In this document: one piece after another, positions 1 to 7,789 of the stretch
Position numbering within the stretch: the first letter of the stretch is position 1
Layout of the letters: each line of letters starts with the position of its first letter
Assembly: GCA_015055745.1 (NCBI GenBank)
Contig: SVHS01000006.1
Span: 1-51,642 of the forward strand
DNA length: 51,642 nt
Origin: Clostridiales bacterium
GTDB lineage: Bacteria > Bacillota > Clostridia > Christensenellales > UBA1242
Direction of reading: 5' to 3'
The notes under the pieces: generated by a model
What the model was told of the DNA's origin: nothing
Databases searched by the model: none
Seen by the model: only the letters and a program-made list of their open reading frames with translations
Position numbers and translations under genes: made by a program

Positions 1-488
1 TTAGAAACATAAGGAACACCCTCAATCAATCCTGCCAATAAATAATAATATTCACTTTCAGTTACTGCTCCTTGATTTTTCCAAAGTTCAATTTGCTCTC
101 TTGCAAAATCAATTCTATTCGCATTTTCTAATGTGAAATACATTCTAGTGCAATTCTTACTTGGAGCATAGTTGTTTGATACAAAACCATTCCCATAAGT
201 TAAGGCAAACATATCGCTAGATAAGTAAGTAAATGGGTCATTTATTCCAAGTTTTGCCAAACCCTTAAATGTTGGTTTTTTATTGTTCTCAATTAAACCT
301 TTTGCAATAGAATATGAAAAATATAATAAGTCATTAGAAATGATTTTATATCTAGGTTTAAAATAATATCCTACGGAATTTGTTCCAGCAAAAATATCAC
401 AGAAAACTTCTGAATTATCTGTGACATTCTCATCTATAACTTTTTGTATATTTTCTAATAAACTTGCTTTACTTCCGATAAATCTCAT
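1..488 (-). CDS. D12-class adenine-specific DNA methyltransferase (5' part, runs off window)
   Basis: Transfers a methyl group from S-adenosylmethionine to adenine in a DNA recognition site, normally as part of a restriction-modification system. The frame is open from an ATG at 488 to the window edge, giving about 162 residues. It begins MRFIGSK, the usual N-terminal motif of D12 (Dam/M.FokI-type) enzymes, followed by DIFAGTNSVGYYF, the FxGxG-type cofactor motif I. SNDLLYFSY and SNNYAPSKNCTRMYF later match the conserved spacing of this family. The catalytic D/N-PPY motif lies beyond the edge or is not visible. A Shine-Dalgarno (AGGATG) sits 6 nt before the ATG. Any partner endonuclease would lie to the left, outside the window. 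Confidence 0.85.
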   Translation of the reverse strand, partial: MRFIGSKASLLENIQKVIDENVTDNSEVFCDIFAGTNSVGYYFKPRYKIISNDLLYFSYSIAKGLIENNKKPTFKGLAKLGINDPFTYLSSDMFALTYGNGFVSNNYAPSKNCTRMYFTLENANRIDFAREQIELWKNQGAVTESEYYYLLAGLIEGVPYVS

Positions 489-820
489 GTTCTACATCCT
501 ATAACATCCTTGTAAATTATTATAGGCAAAAATATTCTAAAAAGCAACTTTTTTGAGATGTAAAGTGCTAATTTGTCTAATTATTTTAGTAAGCAGAATA
601 AGGAGCGGACTCAAAATGGACAATTCTTGCCACTAACTTGAAAGTTTATGCCGAATCAAATAGCAAATTTTCTAATCTATCAGCAAATGAAGTTTACGCT
701 CATTTGCAGTCCAATCAATAAAACCCACGAGAAGAAGTGAAAAACTTCTTCTCTTTTTTGTTATAGGTCTTTCATTATTAAACAAAATATGCTATAATAC
801 TCGCATATTAAGGAGATTTT
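489..820. other. Intergenic region with open stretch lacking a start, and promoter
   Basis: This is a 332-bp gap. On the plus strand, 603-720 is open without a recognisable start codon and would encode a peptide containing SKWTILATNLKVYAES, so it may be the tail of a decayed gene; I do not recognise it. A terminator follows at 729-759. A -10 box TATAAT at 795-800 and a Shine-Dalgarno AAGGAG then serve the protease gene at 821. Confidence 0.45.
729..759 (+). terminator. Rho-independent terminator
   Basis: Nine-bp stem GAGAAGAAG / CTTCTTCTC followed by TTTTTT. It closes whatever was transcribed through the gene remnant at 603-720 and insulates the protease gene. Confidence 0.8.
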
Positions 821-1678
821 ATGGATATTGATGAACTTTTGATACATACAACTATTAGAATTGAAGCAGATTTGGGAAATGGAATACAAAGTACTGGAAC
901 AGGATTTTTTTATACTTTTTTTGATGACGAAAAAATTCAAGTGCCTTGTATTATCACCAACAAACATGTTGTCAATGGTGCAAAATGTTTAAAATTAAGA
1001 TTTTCTTTGAGTGAAAATGGAAAATTAACAAATAAACAATTTATTTTTGAATTAAACAACCTTGAAAATTTTATTATAAACCACCCAGATAATTCAATTG
1101 ATTTGTGTATTGTTCTTATTGCAAGCTTACTTGATTTTTTTAAAGACAAAAAGGAAAGTTTATATTATACTACTCTTACCAACAAAGATATTCCTGATGA
1201 GAAATACATTCAAGACAAAGTTTCTAATATTGAAGATATAACAGTTATTGGTTATCCAGATGGAATATGGGATTTTGCTAATAATCTGCCAATTGTAAGA
1301 AAAGGAATTACAGCCACATCATTAAAATATGATTTTGAAAACACACCTAAATTTTTAATAGATTCCGCAATTTATGGTGGTTCTAGCGGCTCTCCTGTTT
1401 TTATTTATAATCAAGGCGCATATAGTATAAAAAACACACTATATGCTGGTGGAAGAGTGAAATTAATTGGCATAGTTTATGCTGTAGCCCAACACAAAGT
1501 TAATGGTGAAATCAAAATTGTTTTAGCTCCTGCTGTTAATTCTAAACCGATTACAGAAACCCATATCCCCAACAACCTAGGTGTAGTTATAAAAGCTAAA
1601 AAAATATTTGATTTTGAAGCAATTTTAAGAACAATGATACCCCAAGAAACACAGGAAGTTAATGATAAAAGTGAATAA
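821..1678 (+). CDS. Trypsin-like serine protease, cytosolic, probable defence gene
   Basis: A 285-residue chymotrypsin-fold peptidase. The catalytic triad is readable: His49 in TNKHVV, Asp94 in SIDLCIV and Ser189 in GGSSGSPV. There is no signal peptide or membrane segment, so it should act in the cytoplasm, unlike the exported HtrA/DegP proteases, and it has no PDZ domain. Stand-alone trypsin-like peptidases of this type are common in bacterial defence islands, and the neighbour is a DNA methyltransferase; the defence role is inference from that context. The start is supported by AAGGAG 7 nt upstream and TATAAT at 795-800. It is transcribed divergently from the methyltransferase and ends before two terminator-like hairpins. 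Confidence 0.8.
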   Translation: MDIDELLIHTTIRIEADLGNGIQSTGTGFFYTFFDDEKIQVPCIITNKHVVNGAKCLKLRFSLSENGKLTNKQFIFELNNLENFIINHPDNSIDLCIVLIASLLDFFKDKKESLYYTTLTNKDIPDEKYIQDKVSNIEDITVIGYPDGIWDFANNLPIVRKGITATSLKYDFENTPKFLIDSAIYGGSSGSPVFIYNQGAYSIKNTLYAGGRVKLIGIVYAVAQHKVNGEIKIVLAPAVNSKPITETHIPNNLGVVIKAKKIFDFEAILRTMIPQETQEVNDKSE

Positions 1679-1684
1679 TAATTT

Positions 1685-1789
1685 TAATCCAACCAGCACC
1701 AATATAGATTTTGGTGTTAGGATTGGATAACGGTCTTCCCGCCAATAATGAATAAAACGAACCGATTTAGTGAGTTCGTTTTATTTTTT
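1685..1789 (+). terminator. Two consecutive hairpins, second a Rho-independent terminator
   Basis: An imperfect inverted repeat (ATCCAACCAGCACCAA and a near-complement) occupies about 1687-1730. It is followed at about 1756-1789 by AAAACGAAC paired with GTTCGTTTT and a T-rich tract. The pair ends the protease transcript and marks the right boundary of the accessory stretch. Confidence 0.65.
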
Positions 1790-1791
1790 AT

Positions 1792-2058
1792 TTGGGATTA
1801 TTTTGCAATATGTATGAAAGTATGATAATATGTTTGATCAATTTTGTATTGTCATCTATATCTTGCGGTATCGTCTGCGCTATTATTAATAATTCTTTAG
1901 TGAGTCAATTGGGCATCACTTTGACATTATTAGTATTTGGATTTAAACAAATCTTGATCATATTCGCAGTGGCACTATTGGTAGCATTTGTCGCTAGTTT
2001 CTTCCCTGTATATAGATTAGCAAAGAAAAATCCTATCGATAGTATCAATAATAGATAA
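1792..2058 (+). pseudogene. C-terminal stub of an FtsX/MacB-type ABC permease
   Basis: Two hydrophobic segments and the ending FFPVYRLAKKNPIDSINNR match the last membrane helix and cytoplasmic tail of FtsX-family permeases, which are normally 400-800 residues long. Only about 88 residues remain, the nominal start is a TTG, and no ribosome binding site precedes it. The frame begins directly after the terminator of the previous region. This looks like the end of a permease gene cut off by insertion or rearrangement of the accessory block on its left. Confidence 0.75.
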
Positions 2059-2062
2059 TATA

Positions 2063-2095
2063 AAAAATACGAACATGATGTTCGTATTTTTTTTA
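2063..2095 (+). terminator. Rho-independent terminator
   Basis: AAAATACGAACA / TGTTCGTATTTTTTTT hairpin with a two-base loop directly after the permease stub. It is probably the native terminator of that gene. The A-rich left arm allows it to work on the minus strand too, for the RHS gene ending at 2107. Confidence 0.8.
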
Positions 2096-2106
2096 GCAAT
2101 CTGTGT

Positions 2107-2859
2107 TCAATTTAAATAATTAGCTATTTGCGCATCATAATATTTGCCATCTATGAAATACATACCTGTCTCTATATCGTAAAATTTGCTACGGAATCGT
2201 ATCGGATTGATATAAGCCACATCACTATATTCGACATTATAGACGAGTGTCTTATGATCACCAAACACATCATATACATACTCACACACGAGCTCACCGC
2301 CAGAGTCAAAGATACCTACCACATCATTATTTTCATTCTTTTTGTACATGAAGCTTTTAGCTATTTCACCGGAATAATAACTAAATCCACTTATCTCATT
2401 TCCGTCGTAAATAAATAGTAGCAAGTCACCATTGTCCTGAGCATAGATTTTATCATTTTTACTATAAAATTTTACCAGCTCAGTCCTCACTGTTTTACTT
2501 ATGCGCATATGTTTATCATATTCGAAAGTATAGATATTGTCGATCGACAACAAATCTTTATGCTTCCACTTTAGCGTAGCGTCTCTGTAAATGATAGGAT
2601 TACCTCGTCTATCATATTTACATGATTCACCATTGTAAGACAGCAATTTATGCTTTTTTGAGTAAACATACACATCAGTAGTATGTTCCTCAGGGAGAGC
2701 CGATAAAGTAAAATCATAAGTATTTCTTTCTATCAGCTTGCCATACTTATCATATTTGTAAGTAAATGTATTGCCAAACAAAAGATTATCTTCTCTGATT
2801 ACTCTATTCTTTTCATCGTAGGTATACCTACACGACTCTCCAGCTTCTTGTTTTATCAT
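2107..2859 (-). CDS. RHS/YD-repeat core protein without toxin tail
   Basis: A 250-residue protein made of YD repeats (for example YTYDEKNRVIRED, YKYDKYGKLIERNTYD, YEYVYDVFGD) that ends in the RHS core signature NPIRFRSKFYDIETGMYFI...YYDAQIANYL. In RHS proteins the variable C-terminal toxin follows this signature; here the protein stops right after it, so no toxin is present. It also lacks a signal peptide and most of the usual thousand-residue shell. It follows the papain-like protease gene by 18 bp in the same operon as an ECF sigma/anti-sigma pair. A weak AAAGGA lies 13 nt before the ATG. It could be a degraded RHS tail or a small specialised form. Confidence 0.8.
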   Translation of the reverse strand: MIKQEAGESCRYTYDEKNRVIREDNLLFGNTFTYKYDKYGKLIERNTYDFTLSALPEEHTTDVYVYSKKHKLLSYNGESCKYDRRGNPIIYRDATLKWKHKDLLSIDNIYTFEYDKHMRISKTVRTELVKFYSKNDKIYAQDNGDLLLFIYDGNEISGFSYYSGEIAKSFMYKKNENNDVVGIFDSGGELVCEYVYDVFGDHKTLVYNVEYSDVAYINPIRFRSKFYDIETGMYFIDGKYYDAQIANYLN

Positions 2860-2877
2860 TTGTTTATGTCATTCCTT

Positions 2878-3705
2878 TTAAGCAACATTAAAGGTATAGG
2901 CTTCTTGTATATAAGAAGTATCGTTGATTGACAAATATCCAATAGTATCGTCACCAAAGACTACGTATAAGTATTTGTCTGTCCTAAATATTTCGTTATT
3001 TGTATAAAAATCATATTCTACATATGCAAATGCTACCACCGCGTGACCTACAGTCTTCCTATATCCTAGCATTGACATTTGATTACTGCCAAAATTATGG
3101 CAAGATGATGGGAAATACTCATAAGATGTCAAAAATAATATTATCGGCTTTTCTTGATTGAAATAATTTATGACATTGCTAGAAGTAAGAGAGTTTGTCA
3201 CATTGTTGTAGCTAATACTATACCCCTGTGTATTATAGTATGAGGTCATACCAGCCTTAAACTGAGCGACCGATGTACCTGCTGCTTCTGTATTAGTACC
3301 CATTAGATTGTATAGGCTTTGTTGCATAGCATTTACTGTGCTGTTTTGAGGTTGCCAATACAATTTATTATTATACGTATATGTCGGATCGTAATTTGGT
3401 AATAGATTTGGGTAATAATAATCATAATATGTAGTGACGATACTACCAGCAGTAGGTGTGCACGCATTAGTCCCGTAAGAAGAATGATAATTTGGACATA
3501 AGATATCTATTTTAGTGAGAGATGAAGTATAAGAATCATATGTGAGGGTCTCATAAAATTCTTCTGCGTTGGTACCATATCCGGAATAAGTATCATCACA
3601 ATAATACTGCTCATCTGACACATTAGATATCGTAGGTACAAATGGTAGCATTCCGCTAAGACTAAATATTGCACTCATGGCAATAATGAAAAAATTTTTG
3701 AACAT
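2878..3705 (-). CDS. Secreted papain-like cysteine protease (C10/C39-like)
   Basis: A 275-residue protein with an N-terminal signal peptide (residues 1 to about 28, hydrophobic IIAMSAIFSLSGML). The mature part has a papain-fold pattern: a probable catalytic Cys82 in YGTNACTPTAGS, His221 in KTVGHAVVAF and an acidic partner near Asp252-253 in VVFGDDTIGY. The Cys and His contexts resemble streptopain-type and C39-type peptidase domains; the exact family is uncertain. Tyr and Asn are unusually frequent. It lies third in the sigma/anti-sigma operon with a good Shine-Dalgarno (GGAGG), so its export is probably switched by that sigma factor. Substrate unknown; the RHS protein encoded next is a candidate. 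Confidence 0.7.
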   Translation of the reverse strand: MFKNFFIIAMSAIFSLSGMLPFVPTISNVSDEQYYCDDTYSGYGTNAEEFYETLTYDSYTSSLTKIDILCPNYHSSYGTNACTPTAGSIVTTYYDYYYPNLLPNYDPTYTYNNKLYWQPQNSTVNAMQQSLYNLMGTNTEAAGTSVAQFKAGMTSYYNTQGYSISYNNVTNSLTSSNVINYFNQEKPIILFLTSYEYFPSSCHNFGSNQMSMLGYRKTVGHAVVAFAYVEYDFYTNNEIFRTDKYLYVVFGDDTIGYLSINDTSYIQEAYTFNVA

Positions 3706-3771
3706 ATTTCCTCCTTGTTGCTATAAATATATGTCTACAAGGTAAAGAAATGGCTCAAAAATTTTTTATTT

Positions 3772-4458
3772 TTATATAAATTTATTGAAAAGCATCTCAT
3801 TTACTTTATCAAAGTTTAGATACAATTCATAATCAGAAGACTTCAAATAAGCATACAGATACTCAGACATTATATCGCTATATGACTTTTTATACAACTC
3901 ATATGTATCGTTAGTCGTATGAGTAGCATCATTCATGTAATCTGCTTTACTACTAAAAACAAACTGCTCACTCATAATGAGATTTATCTTAACCAATGTA
4001 AACGGAGCTACTTTTTCTGAAGCAGTGATCTGCAAAGCTAACAATTCCGCTTCATCAGGTGTATAAAAACCTATCACTTCTGAAAAATCAAATTCATCAA
4101 AAATAAATTCATACTGAGAGTAGCCATTGGAGATAATACTTCTCACCAAATCTGGCTGATCTGTCAAATCCTTTTTGGTAGCCTCGTCGTCTCCATAATA
4201 TATAGTAGGAGGATTGGTAGGCGGAGTGTCAGGATTATTCGCCTTATAAACATAAGCTACAGTCGGCAAGACTATCAACAATAGCAAGCAAAAAGAACAA
4301 GCTGTAAGGAAAATCCTCTTCCATACTGTAATCTTCCTCTGAGACTTATTTTGTCTAGTAAGAGCTCTCAAATGCTCTCTCTGCTGTGCAGATAGCTCGA
4401 CAGTCTCTTGACTATCAAAATATTCTTTCAAATCTTCTCTAAATTTTTTATCGTTCAT
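3772..4458 (-). CDS. Membrane-anchored anti-sigma factor
   Basis: A 228-residue protein with a cytoplasmic N-terminal segment of about 45 residues, one transmembrane helix (IFLTACSFCLLLLIVLPTVAY, about residues 48-68) and an external C-terminal domain. The start chosen is MNDKKFRE at 4458, because it overlaps the sigma gene stop by 11 nt in the translational-coupling style typical of sigma/anti-sigma pairs; an upstream ATG at 4494 lies deep inside the sigma gene. The topology and genetic linkage fit an anti-sigma factor that holds the ECF sigma at the membrane. No zinc-binding HxxxCxxC motif is visible, so it is not a classical ZAS-type protein. Confidence 0.75.
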   Translation of the reverse strand: MNDKKFREDLKEYFDSQETVELSAQQREHLRALTRQNKSQRKITVWKRIFLTACSFCLLLLIVLPTVAYVYKANNPDTPPTNPPTIYYGDDEATKKDLTDQPDLVRSIISNGYSQYEFIFDEFDFSEVIGFYTPDEAELLALQITASEKVAPFTLVKINLIMSEQFVFSSKADYMNDATHTTNDTYELYKKSYSDIMSEYLYAYLKSSDYELYLNFDKVNEMLFNKFI

Positions 4459-4972
4459 TTTTATATATCTCCTTAAAGTATGTAATAATCTCAAACTTTC
4501 TTCTCTTGACTGTGGCTATGGAGCAATCTAGTATTTTGGCTACTTCATAATTTCGCAATTGCAAATAGAAGCATAAAAATATTACCTGCTGCGACGTCGG
4601 GTCACACTTATCTATCGCATACTTGACACCTAGTGAACGTTCATTGTATGTACAGCCAAGTCTGCTCACTATATCGTCATCATAGTTTATCTTATAATTC
4701 TTACGATTGGTATTGTATAAAATATTTTTTGCGATCCTAAATATCCAACCTATACAATTATTGAAAAATATTTTTGTCTTAGATTTTTCGATGATAGTCA
4801 CGAATGTGTTGTGTATGATGTCTGGTATATCATCATGAAAAGCACCTAGCTTGAACAAAAAATAAACTAAATGATCTTTTATTTCTACATACAAAATATC
4901 TATAGCGTCGTCATCACCTTTAGCGATACTTTTTAGCAATTCATTGATATACTCTTCATTTAATATTTTCAT
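4448..4972 (-). CDS. ECF-type RNA polymerase sigma factor
   Basis: A 174-residue sigma-70 family protein of the extracytoplasmic-function group. Region 2 spans about residues 12-95 (DIPDIIHNTFVTIIEK, then GWIFRIAKNILYNTNRK). Region 4 spans about residues 118-170 and includes the helix-turn-helix NYEVAKILDCSIATVKRRK. There is no region 1 or 3, as expected for ECF sigmas. It is the first gene of a four-gene minus-strand operon with the anti-sigma factor, secreted protease and RHS protein, so it probably drives their expression in response to an envelope signal. AGGA precedes the ATG by 7 nt. The 180-bp upstream region is AT-rich with no clear housekeeping promoter. Confidence 0.85.
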   Translation of the reverse strand: MKILNEEYINELLKSIAKGDDDAIDILYVEIKDHLVYFLFKLGAFHDDIPDIIHNTFVTIIEKSKTKIFFNNCIGWIFRIAKNILYNTNRKNYKINYDDDIVSRLGCTYNERSLGVKYAIDKCDPTSQQVIFLCFYLQLRNYEVAKILDCSIATVKRRKFEIITYFKEIYKNER

Positions 4973-5171
4973 ACTTTTTCCTATGTTTAAATTTTAATTT
5001 GATCCTAAAAATTTTGTCATACATGATCTACTGCTTGTACATATTGTACTAAAATTCGACAAAATTTTTAAATAGTCATTACACCGATATATACGTGTCA
5101 AACTATTTATTTAAATTATATGATAGAGATATTATAACATATATTTTCTTCATTTGTATCAAATTTGCAAG

Positions 5172-5198
5172 AAAAAAAGAGGCAAATGCCTCTTTTTA
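5172..5198 (-). terminator. Rho-independent terminator of leuS
   Basis: AAAAAGAGGCA / TGCCTCTTTTT stem with a two-base loop, overlapping the leuS stop codon. The A/T arms let it work in both directions. Confidence 0.8.
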
Positions 5199-7610
5199 TA
5201 CTACTATATTAAATATCCTATTTGGCACATAGATTATCTTTTTGTAGCCATTAGCCACGTATTCTTTCATCTCGTCCAATGCCTTAGCCTTGATATCATC
5301 TTCGCTAGCAGTCCTAGATACAGTGATTTTGCCACGAAGTTTACCATTTACCTGTATAGGAATCTCTACCTCGTCCTCTACCAAATATTTTTCATCATAC
5401 TTTGGCCACTCTTCGTCTATTATGTCCTTATTAAATACCTTTTCATACATTTCACTACTGATGTGTGGTGCTAGAGGATTTAATAATATCAAGAACTGTC
5501 TCAATTCTTCCCTTGTGATAAATCCATCTTCCTTCACTTTCTTTAAGAATATCATCAATGCAGAAATAGCTGTATTTAATCTTAGATTTTCAAGATCTTC
5601 TGATACTTTTTTGATAGTCCTATTGAGCTCATAAATATGCTCTTTGCTCATATCTTCACCTTTGATACAATCCAACAAGCTCCATACACGATTGATGAAT
5701 GATGTAATACCTGTGATACCATCAAATGTCCACGGAGTATTGTCCTCATATCCACCCAAGAAATGTACATGTAAACGAGTGACATCTGCACCATATTGAT
5801 TCAATACATCAATAGCAGGTACACCATTGGCGCTACTCTTGCTGAGTTTTTTACCCTGGTCATCTAATATCAATCCACTACCCATCTTCCTAATGAACGG
5901 ATCTCGGGTAGGTACTACACCTATCTCGTATAAGAAATTTTGCCAAAAGAAAGCATACAAGACATGACGTGTAATGTGCTCTGTACCACCAGTATAGCAA
6001 TCCACACTACCCCAATACTTCAATTTATCATAATCAGCTAGAGCTTTTTCATTGTGTGGGTCACAATATCTCAACCAATACCAACTAGAACCTGCCCAGT
6101 TTGGCATAGTGTCTGTCTCTCGTCTAGCTTTGCCTCCGCATTTCGGACAGCTACAATATACCCAATCACTAATCTTCACAAGAGGTGAATCTCCAGTATC
6201 GTTTGGTAAATAATCATCAGTCTCAGGCAGTCTCAACGGCAAATCTTTTTCTTCTAGGCAAACTGTGCCACATTTATCACAATACACTATAGGGAATGGC
6301 TCTCCCCAATATCTTTGCCTATTGAATGGCCAGTCTTTCATTTTATAATTTATTTGCTGGTGACCGACTCCCATTTTTATAATCTTTTCGCTAATCTTTT
6401 TCTTAGCTTCACTCACTGGCATACCAGTAAATTCTGCTGAATTGACTAACTTGCTATCTTTTGCATTGTACTCATGCTTTTCTACAGCATTAGCAGAGCA
6501 ATCCCCCTCAATAACCTGTTTCATTGGGATATTGAAAGCCAAAGCAAAATCATAATCTCTCTGATCATGACAAGGTACAGCCATTACAGCCCCTGTGCCA
6601 TATCCAGCTAACACAAAATCTCCGATATATACAGCGACTTTTTCATTATTGAGTGGATTGATAGCATATATTCCTTCTACTTTGCAACCAGTCTTTTCTT
6701 TATTGTCACTCATTCTATCAAATTCTGAACGAAGAGCTGTCTTTTCTCTATAAGCCTCTATCTGTGCAAAATTTGTAATACTGTCTTTGATCTTATCTAA
6801 TAAACTATTTTCAGGAGCAAGAGTCATAAATGTGACACCATAAATGGTCTCGATACAAGTAGTATAAATCTCTATATTACCAATTTTAATATTTGCACTA
6901 TTAAATAAATCAAATTGGACTTGCATTCCTTCACTTTTACCGATCCAGTTTCGTTGTTGCTCTTTAAGATTTTCATTCATCTGTATTCTTTCTACATTGC
7001 CAAGCAATTTTTCAGAATACTCCTTCATTTTCAAAAACCAAACAGAACGTTCGACTTGCTGTACTAAGCCATTACATCTATCACATCTTCCGCCTTGGCT
7101 ATCTTCATTTGACAATACAGTCTTACAATTAGGACAAAAGTTTACAGTACCATATTCTTTATATGCTTTGCCATGATTGTATAATTGCATAAATATCCAC
7201 TGTGTCCATTTGTAATAATCTTCATCACTAGTACAGAAAGAACGGTCTTTATCAAAAGACAAGCCAAGTTGTGAAAATTGGTCTGTAATCTTCTTAAAGC
7301 CATCAGCCACAAATTTCCTAGGATTTGTACCATACTTTATAGCTGCATTTTCTGCTGGTAGCCCAAAAGCATCTCCTCCTATTGGGAAAAGGACATTATA
7401 TCCACAAAATCTTTTGTACCTAGCTAATGCATCTGATGGTACAGTACCCTTTAGATGTCCCATATGCAGATTACCACTGACATTAGGAAATTCGTACAAC
7501 ATATAATATTTTGGCTTGGTAGGGTGAAAATCTATAGCCTTAAAAGCCTTTTCTTTCGCCCATTTATCTTGCCACTTCTTTTCTACTACTCTAAAATTAT
7601 AATTTTCCAT
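5196..7610 (-). CDS. leuS: Leucyl-tRNA synthetase
   Basis: Charges tRNA-Leu with leucine in the cytoplasm. The 804-residue length matches bacterial LeuRS. The class I signature HMGH is at residues 49-52 and the KMSKS loop is present as KLSKS at about residue 590. A zinc-binding CPNC...CDRC cluster lies near 160-180, the editing (CP1) domain follows at about 220-400 with TIYGVTFMTLAPE, and a second CPKC pair occurs near 490. The start at 7610 (MENYNF) is preferred over 7616 because GGGAG lies 6 nt before it. It is transcribed alone behind a leader that contains a leucine-rich peptide and an attenuator, described separately, which is unusual for this gene in Bacillota. Confidence 0.97.
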   Translation of the reverse strand: MENYNFRVVEKKWQDKWAKEKAFKAIDFHPTKPKYYMLYEFPNVSGNLHMGHLKGTVPSDALARYKRFCGYNVLFPIGGDAFGLPAENAAIKYGTNPRKFVADGFKKITDQFSQLGLSFDKDRSFCTSDEDYYKWTQWIFMQLYNHGKAYKEYGTVNFCPNCKTVLSNEDSQGGRCDRCNGLVQQVERSVWFLKMKEYSEKLLGNVERIQMNENLKEQQRNWIGKSEGMQVQFDLFNSANIKIGNIEIYTTCIETIYGVTFMTLAPENSLLDKIKDSITNFAQIEAYREKTALRSEFDRMSDNKEKTGCKVEGIYAINPLNNEKVAVYIGDFVLAGYGTGAVMAVPCHDQRDYDFALAFNIPMKQVIEGDCSANAVEKHEYNAKDSKLVNSAEFTGMPVSEAKKKISEKIIKMGVGHQQINYKMKDWPFNRQRYWGEPFPIVYCDKCGTVCLEEKDLPLRLPETDDYLPNDTGDSPLVKISDWVYCSCPKCGGKARRETDTMPNWAGSSWYWLRYCDPHNEKALADYDKLKYWGSVDCYTGGTEHITRHVLYAFFWQNFLYEIGVVPTRDPFIRKMGSGLILDDQGKKLSKSSANGVPAIDVLNQYGADVTRLHVHFLGGYEDNTPWTFDGITGITSFINRVWSLLDCIKGEDMSKEHIYELNRTIKKVSEDLENLRLNTAISALMIFLKKVKEDGFITREELRQFLILLNPLAPHISSEMYEKVFNKDIIDEEWPKYDEKYLVEDEVEIPIQVNGKLRGKITVSRTASEDDIKAKALDEMKEYVANGYKKIIYVPNRIFNIVV

Positions 7611-7632
7611 AAACATCTCCCATAAAAATAAG

Positions 7633-7658
7633 AAAAAATGACAGCGGTCATGCTGTCA
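7633..7658 (-). terminator. Attenuator terminator in the leuS leader
   Basis: TGACAGC (7658-7652) pairs with GCTGTCA (7645-7639) around a six-base loop and is followed by TTTTTT (7638-7633). It lies inside the leuS 5' leader, 23 nt before the start codon, so it can stop transcription before the gene. Its left arm overlaps CAGCA (7655-7651), which can instead pair with TGCTG (7674-7670). Confidence 0.85.
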
Positions 7659-7669
7659 AATCTTAAATT

Positions 7670-7702
7670 CAGCACAACCAAAAGAGAGTGCCGTCAGGCA
7701 CC
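7670..7702 (-). promoter_or_regulatory. Competing stems of the leuS attenuator
   Basis: Reading the minus strand after the leader-peptide stop, segment 1 GTGCC (7701-7697) pairs with segment 2 GGCAC (7692-7688). Segment 2 can also pair with segment 3 GTGC (7675-7672). Segment 3 TGCTG (7674-7670) can also pair with segment 4 CAGCA (7655-7651), which disrupts the terminator. A ribosome at the leader stop would mask segment 1, allow 2:3 and so the terminator. A ribosome stalled earlier at leucine codons would allow 1:2, then 3:4, and readthrough. Confidence 0.65.
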
Positions 7703-7741
7703 TTACCTCAATAATAGCAATGCCAAATTGTTTATTTTCAT
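7703..7741 (-). CDS. Leucine leader peptide of the leuS attenuator
   Basis: A 12-codon frame, MKINNLALLLLR then TAA, with five leucine codons (TTG, TTG, CTA, TTA, TTG), four of them consecutive. It lies just downstream of a consensus promoter and 93 nt before leuS. There is no Shine-Dalgarno: the ATG is 6 nt after the -10 box, so the transcript probably starts at the ATG itself. Codon content, position immediately before alternating stems, and a terminator in front of leuS together match the leader peptides of classical amino-acid operon attenuation. The assignment is inference from sequence; the peptide is too short for a homology search. Confidence 0.75.
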   Translation of the reverse strand: MKINNLALLLLR

Positions 7742-7747
7742 ACGAGT

Positions 7748-7776
7748 ATATTAGCACATAAAAATCTTATTGTCAA
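7748..7776 (-). promoter_or_regulatory. leuS promoter
   Basis: TTGACA (7776-7771), 17-bp spacer, TAATAT (7753-7748). Six bases separate the -10 from the ATG of the leader peptide, so the predicted +1 falls on or next to that ATG. Confidence 0.9.
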
Positions 7777-7789
7777 TCAATTGTACACA

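Noticed and set aside
1792..2058. Intact small membrane protein gene
   Set aside because: It starts on a TTG without ribosome site right after a terminator, and its sequence equals only the last helix and tail of FtsX-type permeases.
2107..2859. RHS toxin
   Set aside because: The frame ends at the RHS core signature, so no C-terminal toxin domain exists, and no immunity gene follows.
5000..5150. Autoregulated ECF promoter
   Set aside because: TTGACA-like and GTC-like words occur upstream of the sigma gene, but no repeated -35/-10 pair shared with another operon promoter could be fixed.
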